Made by a program: the position numbers and the translations under genes
Shown: in pieces, positions 26,016 through 32,834 of the stretch
How positions within the stretch are numbered: position 1 is the first letter of the stretch
Layout of the letters: every line of letters begins with the position of its first letter
From: Streptomyces sp. NBC_00525
GTDB taxonomy: Bacteria; Actinomycetota; Actinomycetes; Streptomycetales; Streptomycetaceae
Direction of reading: 5' to 3'
Assembly: GCF_036346595.1 (NCBI RefSeq)
Contig: NZ_CP107834.1
Coordinates: forward strand, 5,332,001 to 5,396,000
DNA length: 64,000 bases
Notes under the pieces: generated by a model
What the model was told of the DNA's origin: nothing
Seen by the model: the letters and a program-made list of their open reading frames with translations, nothing else
Database searches by the model: none

Positions 26016-26607
26016 CCGGACCGGCGTCGGCTATCTGCCGGCCGCCGCCAGGACCCTGATGAAACTCGTCGTCACGGGTCCCTTCGGCGTGGGCAAGACG
26101 ACCCTGATCCGTACCCTCTCGGAGATCGCCACCCTCCACACCGAGGAGGCGATGACCCAGTCCAGCACCCGCGTGGACTCCACCGCCGGACTGCCGGGGA
26201 AGACCACCACCACGGTCGCCATCGACTTCGGCCGCCTCACCGTCCCCGACGACCTCGTCCTCTACATGTTCGGCACGCCCGGCCAGGAACGCTTCCTGCC
26301 GCTGTGGGAGGACATCGCCCGGGGCGCGCTCGGCGCGCTCGTCCTCGTGGACACCCGGCGGCTCGCCGACTCCTTCGCCGTGATGGACATGGTGGAGGAG
26401 CAGGGACTGCCGTACGCGGTCGCGGTGAATCGTTTCCCCGACGCGCCCGCCCACAGCGACGAGGTCCTGCGCAAGCACCTCGACCTGGACGACGCCACCC
26501 CGCTGGTCCAGTGCGACGCCCGCGAACGCCGGGGCAGCATCGACGCCCTGATCGCACTCGCCGAGCACGTGCTGACCCGCATGCCGCAGCCCGAGGACGC
26601 CTCATGA
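25993..26607 (+). CDS. rarD: Small Ras-like GTPase, conservon CvnD
   Basis: A 204-residue GTP-binding protein of the bacterial conservon type. ATG 25993 is chosen because GAGAGG lies about 6 nt upstream. The P-loop is GPFGVGKTTL (near 31-40), switch II is MFGTPGQERF, and the base-recognition loop reads VNRFPDAP in place of the classic NKxD. A T-rich switch I precedes TTTTVAIDFGR. It switches with the sensor complex to relay signals. It overlaps the P450 gene by ATGA. Confidence 0.92.
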   Translation: MDSAPSPDRTGVGYLPAAARTLMKLVVTGPFGVGKTTLIRTLSEIATLHTEEAMTQSSTRVDSTAGLPGKTTTTVAIDFGRLTVPDDLVLYMFGTPGQERFLPLWEDIARGALGALVLVDTRRLADSFAVMDMVEEQGLPYAVAVNRFPDAPAHSDEVLRKHLDLDDATPLVQCDARERRGSIDALIALAEHVLTRMPQPEDAS

Positions 26608-27878
26608 CCACGTACGCACCGCCGCCGCAGCCCCTCGCGCTGTTCGGCCCCGCCTTCGCGGCCGACCCGCGGGCGCACTACCGCGCCCTGCGCGAGCACG
26701 GCCCGCTCGCACCGGTACGCATCGCCCCCGACATCGACGCGATGCTGGTCACGGACTACCAGGCCGCCGTCGACCTGCTGCGCGACACCCACACCTTCAG
26801 CAAGGACCCGCGCGCCTGGCAGGCGACCGTCCCGCCGGACTCGCCGGTGCTGCCCGTGCTCGGCCACCGCCCCACCGCCCTGTTCAGCGACGGCGCCGTG
26901 CACGCCCGCTACCGGCAGGCCATCAACGACAGCCTGGCGCTGATCGAACCCCACATCCTGCGCGCCGAGGTGGCCCGCGTCGCCCGCCAGCTCATCGGCC
27001 GGTTCGCCGCCACCGGCAGCGGCGACCTCATCGCCCAGTACGCCCGCCGCCTCCCCATGCACATCTTCGTCACCTGGTTCGGCGCCGACCCCGAGGACGG
27101 CGAGCGCATCGTCGACGGCATCGCCGGAATGATGAACTCCGCCGCCGACGCAGCCGCCGCGTACGCCGACCTCGTGGACGTCGTCACCCGCCTCGTCGCC
27201 GACCGCCGCGCCCGGCCGCGCCGCGACCTCACCTCGTACTTCCTCGCCCACCCGGCCGGGCTCGACAACGACGAGACGGTGCGCCAGATCACCCTGGTGA
27301 TGAGCGCGGGCAACGACCCGATGACCAACCTCATCGGCAACTCCATCCTCCACATGCTCACCGACGAGCGGTACGCGGGCTCCCTGCACGGCGGCGCGAT
27401 GACCGCCCACGAGGCGATCAACGAGGTGCTCTGGCGCGACCCGCCGCTCGCCAACCTGGCCGCCCACTACCCGCGCCATGACACCGAGTTCCACGGCGTA
27501 CGGCTGCGCGCCGGACAGCTCGTCCTCGTCTCGTACGCCGCCGCCAACGCCCAGTCCGCCCCGCCCGCCTCCGACGACGGGGTACGGTCCGGGAGCAGCG
27601 CCCACCTCGCCTGGTCGGCCGGTCCGCACCGCTGCCCCGCCCGGCAGCCGGCCCTGCTCATCGCGATGACGGCCATCGAACAGCTCACCAGCCTGCTGTG
27701 CGACGCCGAACTGGCCGTACCGGCCGGCGAACTGCTCTGGCGGCCCGGACCGTTCCACCGCGCGCTGGTGCACCTGCCGATCCGCTTCACCCCGCTGGAC
27801 ACCGTCGCCGCGCCCCACCGCCCCATCGCGGTCACGGACCCGGCGGAGGTCATTCCGGCCGGTTCGATCGACACCTGA
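26604..27878 (+). CDS. rarE: Conservon cytochrome P450 lacking the ExxR motif
   Basis: A 424-residue cytochrome P450, fifth gene of the conservon. The heme thiolate is Cys344 in WSAGPHRCPAR, with Trp replacing the usual Phe of the FxxGxxxC motif. The I-helix reads LVMSAGNDPMTNLIG. The K-helix reads NEVLWRDPP, so the invariant ExxR is absent: E274 is followed by V-L-W, with Arg one position late. Loss of ExxR is established for the Streptomyces CYP157 family, also found in conservons. Redox partners are not encoded nearby. Substrate and catalytic competence are unknown. Confidence 0.87.
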   Translation: MTTYAPPPQPLALFGPAFAADPRAHYRALREHGPLAPVRIAPDIDAMLVTDYQAAVDLLRDTHTFSKDPRAWQATVPPDSPVLPVLGHRPTALFSDGAVHARYRQAINDSLALIEPHILRAEVARVARQLIGRFAATGSGDLIAQYARRLPMHIFVTWFGADPEDGERIVDGIAGMMNSAADAAAAYADLVDVVTRLVADRRARPRRDLTSYFLAHPAGLDNDETVRQITLVMSAGNDPMTNLIGNSILHMLTDERYAGSLHGGAMTAHEAINEVLWRDPPLANLAAHYPRHDTEFHGVRLRAGQLVLVSYAAANAQSAPPASDDGVRSGSSAHLAWSAGPHRCPARQPALLIAMTAIEQLTSLLCDAELAVPAGELLWRPGPFHRALVHLPIRFTPLDTVAAPHRPIAVTDPAEVIPAGSIDT

Positions 27879-27982
27879 GCCGTGTCGCTCGTAGGCCGAA
27901 CGGGTGAGGGAGGGGACAATCGCCCGATGAACAGTGAGCACAGCCGGCACGACGCCGACCGATGTGCGGACGGGGTGGTCCG

Positions 27983-28381
27983 GTGAGCAGGTACGACAGG
28001 TACGACGTCACGGACGAGCAGTGGGAGGGGCTGGCCCAGGTCGTACCGCTGCGCAGCCGCAACGAGTGGCCGTCGCGGGTGGACCACCGCTCCGTCCGGG
28101 ACGAGCCGGAGGCCGCCGAGCAGCGGCGCATGGTGGTGCTGCGGGTCCAGGTGTTCGCCGACGCCCGCGAGGTCGCCGAGTACCTGGTGGCCCAGGTGCC
28201 GGTGCTGCTCGACCTGACCGGCGCGGAGAACGATGTCGCCAAGCGCATCCTGGACTTCACCAGCGGTGTCGTCTTCGGCCTCGGCAGCGGGATGCACCGG
28301 GTGGACCGCAACGTCTTCCTGCTGTCGCCCGTGGGCATGGAGGTCGAGGGCGTCACGGCGGCCGGGGTGCCGGGGGCGTAG
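27983..28381 (+). CDS. SepF-like cell-division protein (DUF552)
   Basis: A 132-residue protein with the SepF (DUF552) domain: VPVLLDLTGAENDVAKRILD, then FTSGVVFGLGSGMHRV and the terminal strand VFLLSPVGMEVEG. SepF tethers FtsZ to the membrane in Gram-positive division; Streptomyces carry several paralogues. The usual N-terminal amphipathic membrane helix is not obvious, and the gene is away from the ftsZ cluster, so this is probably one of the accessory SepF proteins. GTG 27983 is the preferred start; ATG 27962 is possible. Confidence 0.8.
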   Translation: MSRYDRYDVTDEQWEGLAQVVPLRSRNEWPSRVDHRSVRDEPEAAEQRRMVVLRVQVFADAREVAEYLVAQVPVLLDLTGAENDVAKRILDFTSGVVFGLGSGMHRVDRNVFLLSPVGMEVEGVTAAGVPGA

Positions 28382-28387
28382 GGCGCG

Positions 28388-28759
28388 GTGGACGAACTCG
28401 ATGTACGGACCCTCCAGCGCCGGCTGGCCGACTTCGCGGCCGCCCGCGACTGGGGGCCGTACCACACCCCGAAGAACCTGGCCTCGGCGCTGAGCGTGGA
28501 GGCCGCCGAACTCGTCGAGATCTTCCAGTGGCTGACGCCCGAGCAGTCGGCGCGGGTCATGGAGGACCCGGCGACGGCGCCCAGGGTGGCCGACGAGGTC
28601 GCGGACGTGCTGGCGTATCTGCTCCAGTTCTGCGAGGTGCTGGGCATCGACGTCCTGGCGGCGCTGGCGGCCAAGATCGAACGGAACGAGACCCGCTTTC
28701 CCGTTCCGGAACCGGACGAGGAATCAACGGACGGATCACACCGTCACTCTTCGGAGTGA
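28388..28759 (+). CDS. MazG-like nucleotide pyrophosphohydrolase
   Basis: A 123-residue all-alpha NTP pyrophosphatase similar to dCTP/XTP3-type enzymes. The EExxE-n-ExxD metal motif is visible as SVEAAELVEIFQWL and ADEVADVLAYLLQF. Such enzymes hydrolyse non-canonical or excess dNTPs to NMP and pyrophosphate. It starts 6 bp after the SepF-like gene and is probably cotranscribed. Its stop codon lies inside a perfect TTCG-loop hairpin. Confidence 0.88.
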   Translation: MDELDVRTLQRRLADFAAARDWGPYHTPKNLASALSVEAAELVEIFQWLTPEQSARVMEDPATAPRVADEVADVLAYLLQFCEVLGIDVLAALAAKIERNETRFPVPEPDEESTDGSHRHSSE

Positions 28760-28804
28760 CGAAGTTGTCCACACTCGATTGAGTGTCCACAGATTTCCGA
28801 AATC
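28742..28804. repeat. Three consecutive inverted repeats with two DnaA-box-like 9-mers
   Basis: Three perfect inverted repeats follow each other: CGTCACTC-TTCG-GAGTGACG (28742-28761), ACACTC-GATT-GAGTGT (28771-28786) and GATTT-CCG-AAATC (28792-28804). TTGTCCACA (28765-28773), the preferred Streptomyces DnaA box, and GTGTCCACA (28783-28791), one base off, lie in the same orientation 18 bp apart. The first hairpin may simply terminate the upstream operon. The rest precedes a TTA-containing gene. Confidence 0.6.
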
Positions 28805-28883
28805 CTCTGGCCTTTTGGTGCCACCTACCTCACTCTGGGTAATGGAATGGTGAGCGGGTTTCCACGTCGAACGGGGGCAGTCG

Positions 28884-29411
28884 ATGGAAGCGGAGCGGTT
28901 GGTATCGGTCATCAGGCAGGCGCTGGCACAGAGCCGGGGCACGCCGGACATCATCGCCGAGGCCTGGCAGGCCCAGGCGCTGGCCCAGGCGGTCGGCAGC
29001 CGGCTGGCGGCGAGCGGACCGCAGGACTTACGGGGGGAGGCGTGTGCCCTCAGCGAGATCGGCGGCCGGAGCAGTGGCGCGCTGGACCATCCGGCGGCCC
29101 GTGCCGGGGTGGCCCGCGCGGCGCGGCTGACCGGGATCGCCGATCCCCGCGCGGCCCTGACGGGGCTGAGCGTGCTGCTGGGGGAGGTCGGCATGGCCCT
29201 GGTCGGGGTGGCGTGCGAGACCGATGAGCAGAGCCTGTACTGGCAGTGCATGGAGGCGATCGACGCCGCCGACGAGTCGACGGACCGGGTCCGGGGCATG
29301 CTCCGGCTGCTCGACGCGCGGGAGCGCGGGGAGCCCGGGCGCGGCCGGGAGCGCGACGGCCCGCACGGCGCGCCGCACGACGCGGTGAGCCCGGTGACCG
29401 GCATCCAGTGA
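28884..29411 (+). CDS. Streptomyces-specific helical protein (possibly DUF6099) with a TTA codon
   Basis: A 175-residue helical protein. The repeated helices (IIAEAWQAQALAQAVGSRLA; GLSVLLGEVGMALVGVACET; YWQCMEAIDAADESTDRV) resemble a Streptomyces family I recall as DUF6099, function unknown. There is no signal peptide or membrane segment. Leucine 49 is TTA (29028-29030), which makes the gene a likely bldA target active in development. A palindrome-rich region with DnaA-box-like sequences lies 80 bp upstream. The end is low-complexity (RERGEPGRGRERDG). Confidence 0.75.
   Translation: MEAERLVSVIRQALAQSRGTPDIIAEAWQAQALAQAVGSRLAASGPQDLRGEACALSEIGGRSSGALDHPAARAGVARAARLTGIADPRAALTGLSVLLGEVGMALVGVACETDEQSLYWQCMEAIDAADESTDRVRGMLRLLDARERGEPGRGRERDGPHGAPHDAVSPVTGIQ
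29028..29030 (+). promoter_or_regulatory. In-frame TTA (bldA-dependent) codon
   Basis: The codons read CCG CAG GAC TTA CGG in the frame of ATG 28884. Only one other in-frame TTA was found in this window (1676-1678), so it marks this gene out for bldA-tRNA control. Confidence 0.8.
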
Positions 29412-29442
29412 CCGGCGGGGTGCGCGGGTGCAGGATGGGGAC

Positions 29443-30366
29443 ATGGATCTTCGCATCTTCACCGAGCCCCAGCAGGGCGCCAGCTACGACACCCTTCTCA
29501 CCGTCGCCAAGGCCACCGAGGACCTCGGCTTCGACGCCTTCTACCGCTCCGACCACTACCTGCGCATGGGACAGGGGGACGGCCTGCCCGGCCCCACGGA
29601 CGCGTGGATCACCCTGGCCGGTCTGGCCCGCGAGACCAAGCGCATCCGCCTCGGCACGCTGATGACCGCGGGCACGTTCCGGCTCCCCGGCGTCCTCGCC
29701 ATCCAGGTGGCGCAGGTCGACCGGATGTCCGGCGGGCGCGTCGAGCTGGGCCTGGGCGCGGGCTGGTTCGAGGAGGAGCACAAGGCGTACGGCATCCCCT
29801 TCCCGAAGGAGAAGTTCGGCCGCCTGGAGGAGCAGCTCGCGATCGTCACGGGCCTGTGGGCGACCGAGGTCGGCAAGACGTTCAGCTACGACGGCACGTA
29901 CTACCAGCTGACGGACTCGCCGGCGCTGCCGAAGCCGGCCCAGTCGAAGGTGCCCGTGCTCATCGGCGGGCACGGCGCGAAGCGCACCCCGCGCCTGGCC
30001 GCCCAGTACGCCGACGAGTTCAACATCCCGTTCGCCTCTCTGGAGGACAGCGAGAAGCAGTTCGGCAGGGTCCGGGAGGCGGCCGAGGCGGCGGGCCGCG
30101 CGCCCGACGACCTGGTGTACTCCAACGCGCTGGTCGTCTGCGTCGGCCGGGACGACGCGGAGGTCGCGCGCCGGGCCGCCGCGATCGGCCGCGAGGTGCC
30201 CGAGCTGAAGGCGAACGGGCTGGCCGGCTCGCCCGCCGAGGTGGTGGACAAGATCGGCCGGTACGCGGAGATCGGCGCGTCCCGCGTCTACCTTCAGGTG
30301 CTGGACCTCGACGACCTGGACCACCTGGAGCTGATCGCGTCCCAGGTCCAGTCCCAGCTGGTCTGA
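29443..30366 (+). CDS. LLM-class F420/flavin-dependent oxidoreductase
   Basis: A 307-residue luciferase-like monooxygenase-family TIM barrel, of the subgroup usually annotated as F420-dependent. Motifs include AKATEDLGFDAFYRSDHYL, the RIRLGTLMTAGTFR strand and QVDRMSGGRVELGLGAGWFE, the hallmark LLM signature. ATG 29443 has GGATGGGG upstream. It catalyses hydride transfer to or from an unknown substrate. The homocysteine methyltransferase starts 10 bp downstream, so the two probably share a transcript. Confidence 0.9.
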   Translation: MDLRIFTEPQQGASYDTLLTVAKATEDLGFDAFYRSDHYLRMGQGDGLPGPTDAWITLAGLARETKRIRLGTLMTAGTFRLPGVLAIQVAQVDRMSGGRVELGLGAGWFEEEHKAYGIPFPKEKFGRLEEQLAIVTGLWATEVGKTFSYDGTYYQLTDSPALPKPAQSKVPVLIGGHGAKRTPRLAAQYADEFNIPFASLEDSEKQFGRVREAAEAAGRAPDDLVYSNALVVCVGRDDAEVARRAAAIGREVPELKANGLAGSPAEVVDKIGRYAEIGASRVYLQVLDLDDLDHLELIASQVQSQLV

Positions 30367-30376
30367 GGGGCGAGCG

Positions 30377-31315
30377 GTGAGGGCGCCCGGCCCCGGAGGT
30401 CCGTCCCGGCCGCTCGCGGAGGCGCTGGCCGGGGGCGTGGTGCTGCTGGACGGCGGGCTGTCCAACCAGCTGGAGGCGCAGGGCTGCGACCTGTCCGGGG
30501 AGCTGTGGTCCGCGCGGCTGCTCGCGGACGGTCCCGAGCAGATCGTGGCCGCCCACACGGCGTATGTGCGGGCGGGCGCCCAGGTGCTCATCACCGCCGG
30601 CTACCAGGCGAGCTTCGAGGGGTTCGCGCGGCGCGGGACCGGGCGGGAGGAGGCGGCCGGCCTCTTCGCCCGCAGCGTGGAGCTGGCCCGGCGGGCGGCC
30701 GGTGCGGTGGACCGGGACGTCTGGGTGGCGGCCTCGGTCGGCCCGTACGGGGCGGTGCGGGCGGACGGCTCCGAGTACCGGGGCCGGTACGGGCTCACGG
30801 TCCGGGAGCTGGAGCGCTTCCACCGCCCCCGGATCGAGGCGCTGGCCGCCGCCGGGCCGGACGTCCTGGCGCTGGAGACCGTGCCGGACGTGGACGAGGC
30901 GCGGGCGCTGCTGCGGGTGGCGGCGGAGTGCGGGCTGCCGGTGTGGCTGTCCTACACCGTGGCCGGCGGCAGGACGCGGGCCGGGCAGCCGCTGGACGAG
31001 GCGTTCGCCCTGGTCCGGGGCAACGAGCAGGTGATCGCGGCCGGGGTGAACTGCTGCGACCCCGCCGAGGCGGAGGACGCGGTGCGGGCGGCGGCGGAGG
31101 TGGCGGGCAAGCCGGTCGTCGTCTACCCGAACAGCGGCGAGCGCTGGGACGCCTCTGCCGGAGCCTGGTCCGGCCCGCCCACGTTCGCCCCCGCCCTGGC
31201 CGACACCTGGCGGCGGTCGGGCGCCCGCCTCATCGGCGGCTGCTGCCGGGTGGGCCCGGACACCATCGCCGGTCTTGCGGCGGTGCTCGGGGGCGGAGAC
31301 CGGCGAGGGGGGTGA
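30377..31315 (+). CDS. mmuM: Homocysteine S-methyltransferase
   Basis: A 312-residue cobalamin-independent homocysteine S-methyltransferase that makes methionine from homocysteine with S-methylmethionine or SAM as donor. The N-terminal LLDGGLSNQLEAQGCDLSG and the zinc ligands GVNCC (near 224) and GGCC (near 289) are all present. The barrel carries AGAQVLITAGYQAS and ALETVPDVDEA. The GTG start lies 10 bp after the upstream oxidoreductase. Confidence 0.92.
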   Translation: MRAPGPGGPSRPLAEALAGGVVLLDGGLSNQLEAQGCDLSGELWSARLLADGPEQIVAAHTAYVRAGAQVLITAGYQASFEGFARRGTGREEAAGLFARSVELARRAAGAVDRDVWVAASVGPYGAVRADGSEYRGRYGLTVRELERFHRPRIEALAAAGPDVLALETVPDVDEARALLRVAAECGLPVWLSYTVAGGRTRAGQPLDEAFALVRGNEQVIAAGVNCCDPAEAEDAVRAAAEVAGKPVVVYPNSGERWDASAGAWSGPPTFAPALADTWRRSGARLIGGCCRVGPDTIAGLAAVLGGGDRRGG

Positions 31316-31358
31316 AATTGCCTGGAGGGAGGGGAGCGAGCGGATCATACTCAAACAC

Positions 31359-32834
31359 GTGTTCCTGACGATCAGTACAACCGGCACCCCGGAACGTCCC
31401 GCCACCGATCTCGGCTTCCTGCTGCACAAGCATCCCGACCGGTCGCAGACGTTCTCCACCTCCCACGGCACCGCGCACGTCTTCTATCCCGAGGCGTCCG
31501 CGCAGCGGTGCACGGCGGCCCTGCTGCTGGAGGTCGATCCCGTCGCGCTGGTGCGCAAGGGGAAGGGCAAGGGCCGGGGCGGCGCGCCCGACGCGGCGCT
31601 CGCGCAGTACGTCAACGACCGCCCCTACGCGGCCTCCTCGCTGCTGTCCGTCGCGCTGAGCACCGTCTTCAAGTCCGCGCTGAGCGGTGCCTGCAAGGCG
31701 ATGCCCGAGCGGGCGGCGGCCCCCATGGAGCTGCGGATCGAAGTGCCCGCCCTGCCGGCCCGTGGTGGTGCCGAGCTGGTGCGCAAGCTCTTCGGTCCGC
31801 TCGGATGGACGCGGGTGGAGGCGGTCGCCGTACCGCTCGACGAGAAGTTTCCGGAGTGGGGCGACTCGCGGTACGTACGGCTGGTGCTGGAGGGCGAGTT
31901 GCGGCTCGCCGACGCACTGCGCCAGCTGTACGTACTGCTGCCGGTGCTCGACGACGCCAAGCACTACTGGGTGGCGCCGGACGAGGTGGACAAGCTGCTG
32001 CGCGCCGGTGACGGCTGGCTGGCCGAGCACCCCGAGCAGAAGCTGATCACCAGCCGCTACCTGGCCCGGCGCTGGGGACTGACCCGGCAGGCCATGGAGC
32101 GGCTGGAACTGGTGCGGCTCGCCGAATCGGACGACCTGGACGTCGAAAGCGTCGACAACGCCGTGGACGAGGCATCGGACACCGAGGAGCGGCCGGTTCC
32201 GCTGGCCGTGCGGCGGCGCGAGGCGATCCTCGCCGCGCTCACCGCCGCCGGGGCGAGCCGGGTCCTGGACCTGGGCTGCGGACAGGGCCAGTTGGTGCAG
32301 GCGCTGCTCAAGGACGTCCGGTTCACCGAGATCGTCGGCCTCGACGTGTCGATGCGCGCCCTGACCATCGCCTCGCGCCGGCTGAAGCTGGACCGGATGG
32401 GGGAGCGGCAGGCCGCCCGGGTGACCCTGCGGCAGGGCTCGCTCACGTACACCGACAAGCGGCTCAAGGGGTACGACGCGGCGGTGCTGAGCGAGGTCGT
32501 CGAACACCTGGACCCGGAGCGGCTGCCCGCCCTGGAGTTCGCCGTGTTCGGCTCCGCGCGTCCCCGCACCGTGCTCGTGACCACGCCCAACGTCGAGTAC
32601 AACGTGCGCTGGGAGAGTCTGCCCGCCGGGCACACCCGCCACAGCGACCACCGCTTCGAGTGGACCCGGACCGAATTCCGCGCCTGGGCCGGAACGGTGG
32701 CCGCACGGCACGGCTACGGCGTCGAGTTCGTGCCCGTGGGCCCCGACGACCCCGAGGTCGGCCCGCCCACCCAGATGGCGGTCTTCACGATCGCCGCCAC
32801 CACCGAGACCGAGAAGGAGGCGAAAGCCGCATGA
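31359..32834 (+). CDS. hen1: Bacterial Hen1: 3'-terminal RNA ribose 2'-O-methyltransferase
   Basis: A 491-residue full-length bacterial Hen1. The C-terminal half is the SAM methyltransferase: VLDLGCGQGQLVQ (near 301), the metal-binding EVVEHL motif (near 380) and HSDHRFEW (near 429). The N-terminal half is the domain that in characterised systems activates Pnkp ligase. Hen1 methylates the 2'-OH at a cleaved RNA 3' end before Pnkp seals it, making the repaired RNA resistant to recutting. GTG 31359 is preceded by CATACT at 7 nt with no ribosome site, so a leaderless message is likely. It overlaps pnkp by ATGA. Confidence 0.94.
   Translation: MFLTISTTGTPERPATDLGFLLHKHPDRSQTFSTSHGTAHVFYPEASAQRCTAALLLEVDPVALVRKGKGKGRGGAPDAALAQYVNDRPYAASSLLSVALSTVFKSALSGACKAMPERAAAPMELRIEVPALPARGGAELVRKLFGPLGWTRVEAVAVPLDEKFPEWGDSRYVRLVLEGELRLADALRQLYVLLPVLDDAKHYWVAPDEVDKLLRAGDGWLAEHPEQKLITSRYLARRWGLTRQAMERLELVRLAESDDLDVESVDNAVDEASDTEERPVPLAVRRREAILAALTAAGASRVLDLGCGQGQLVQALLKDVRFTEIVGLDVSMRALTIASRRLKLDRMGERQAARVTLRQGSLTYTDKRLKGYDAAVLSEVVEHLDPERLPALEFAVFGSARPRTVLVTTPNVEYNVRWESLPAGHTRHSDHRFEWTRTEFRAWAGTVAARHGYGVEFVPVGPDDPEVGPPTQMAVFTIAATTETEKEAKAA

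Noticed and set aside
9887..27878. A biosynthetic gene cluster suggested by a glycosyltransferase and a P450
   Set aside because: They are 16 kb apart, embedded in housekeeping genes, and no polyketide, peptide or terpene synthase is present; the P450 belongs to a conservon.
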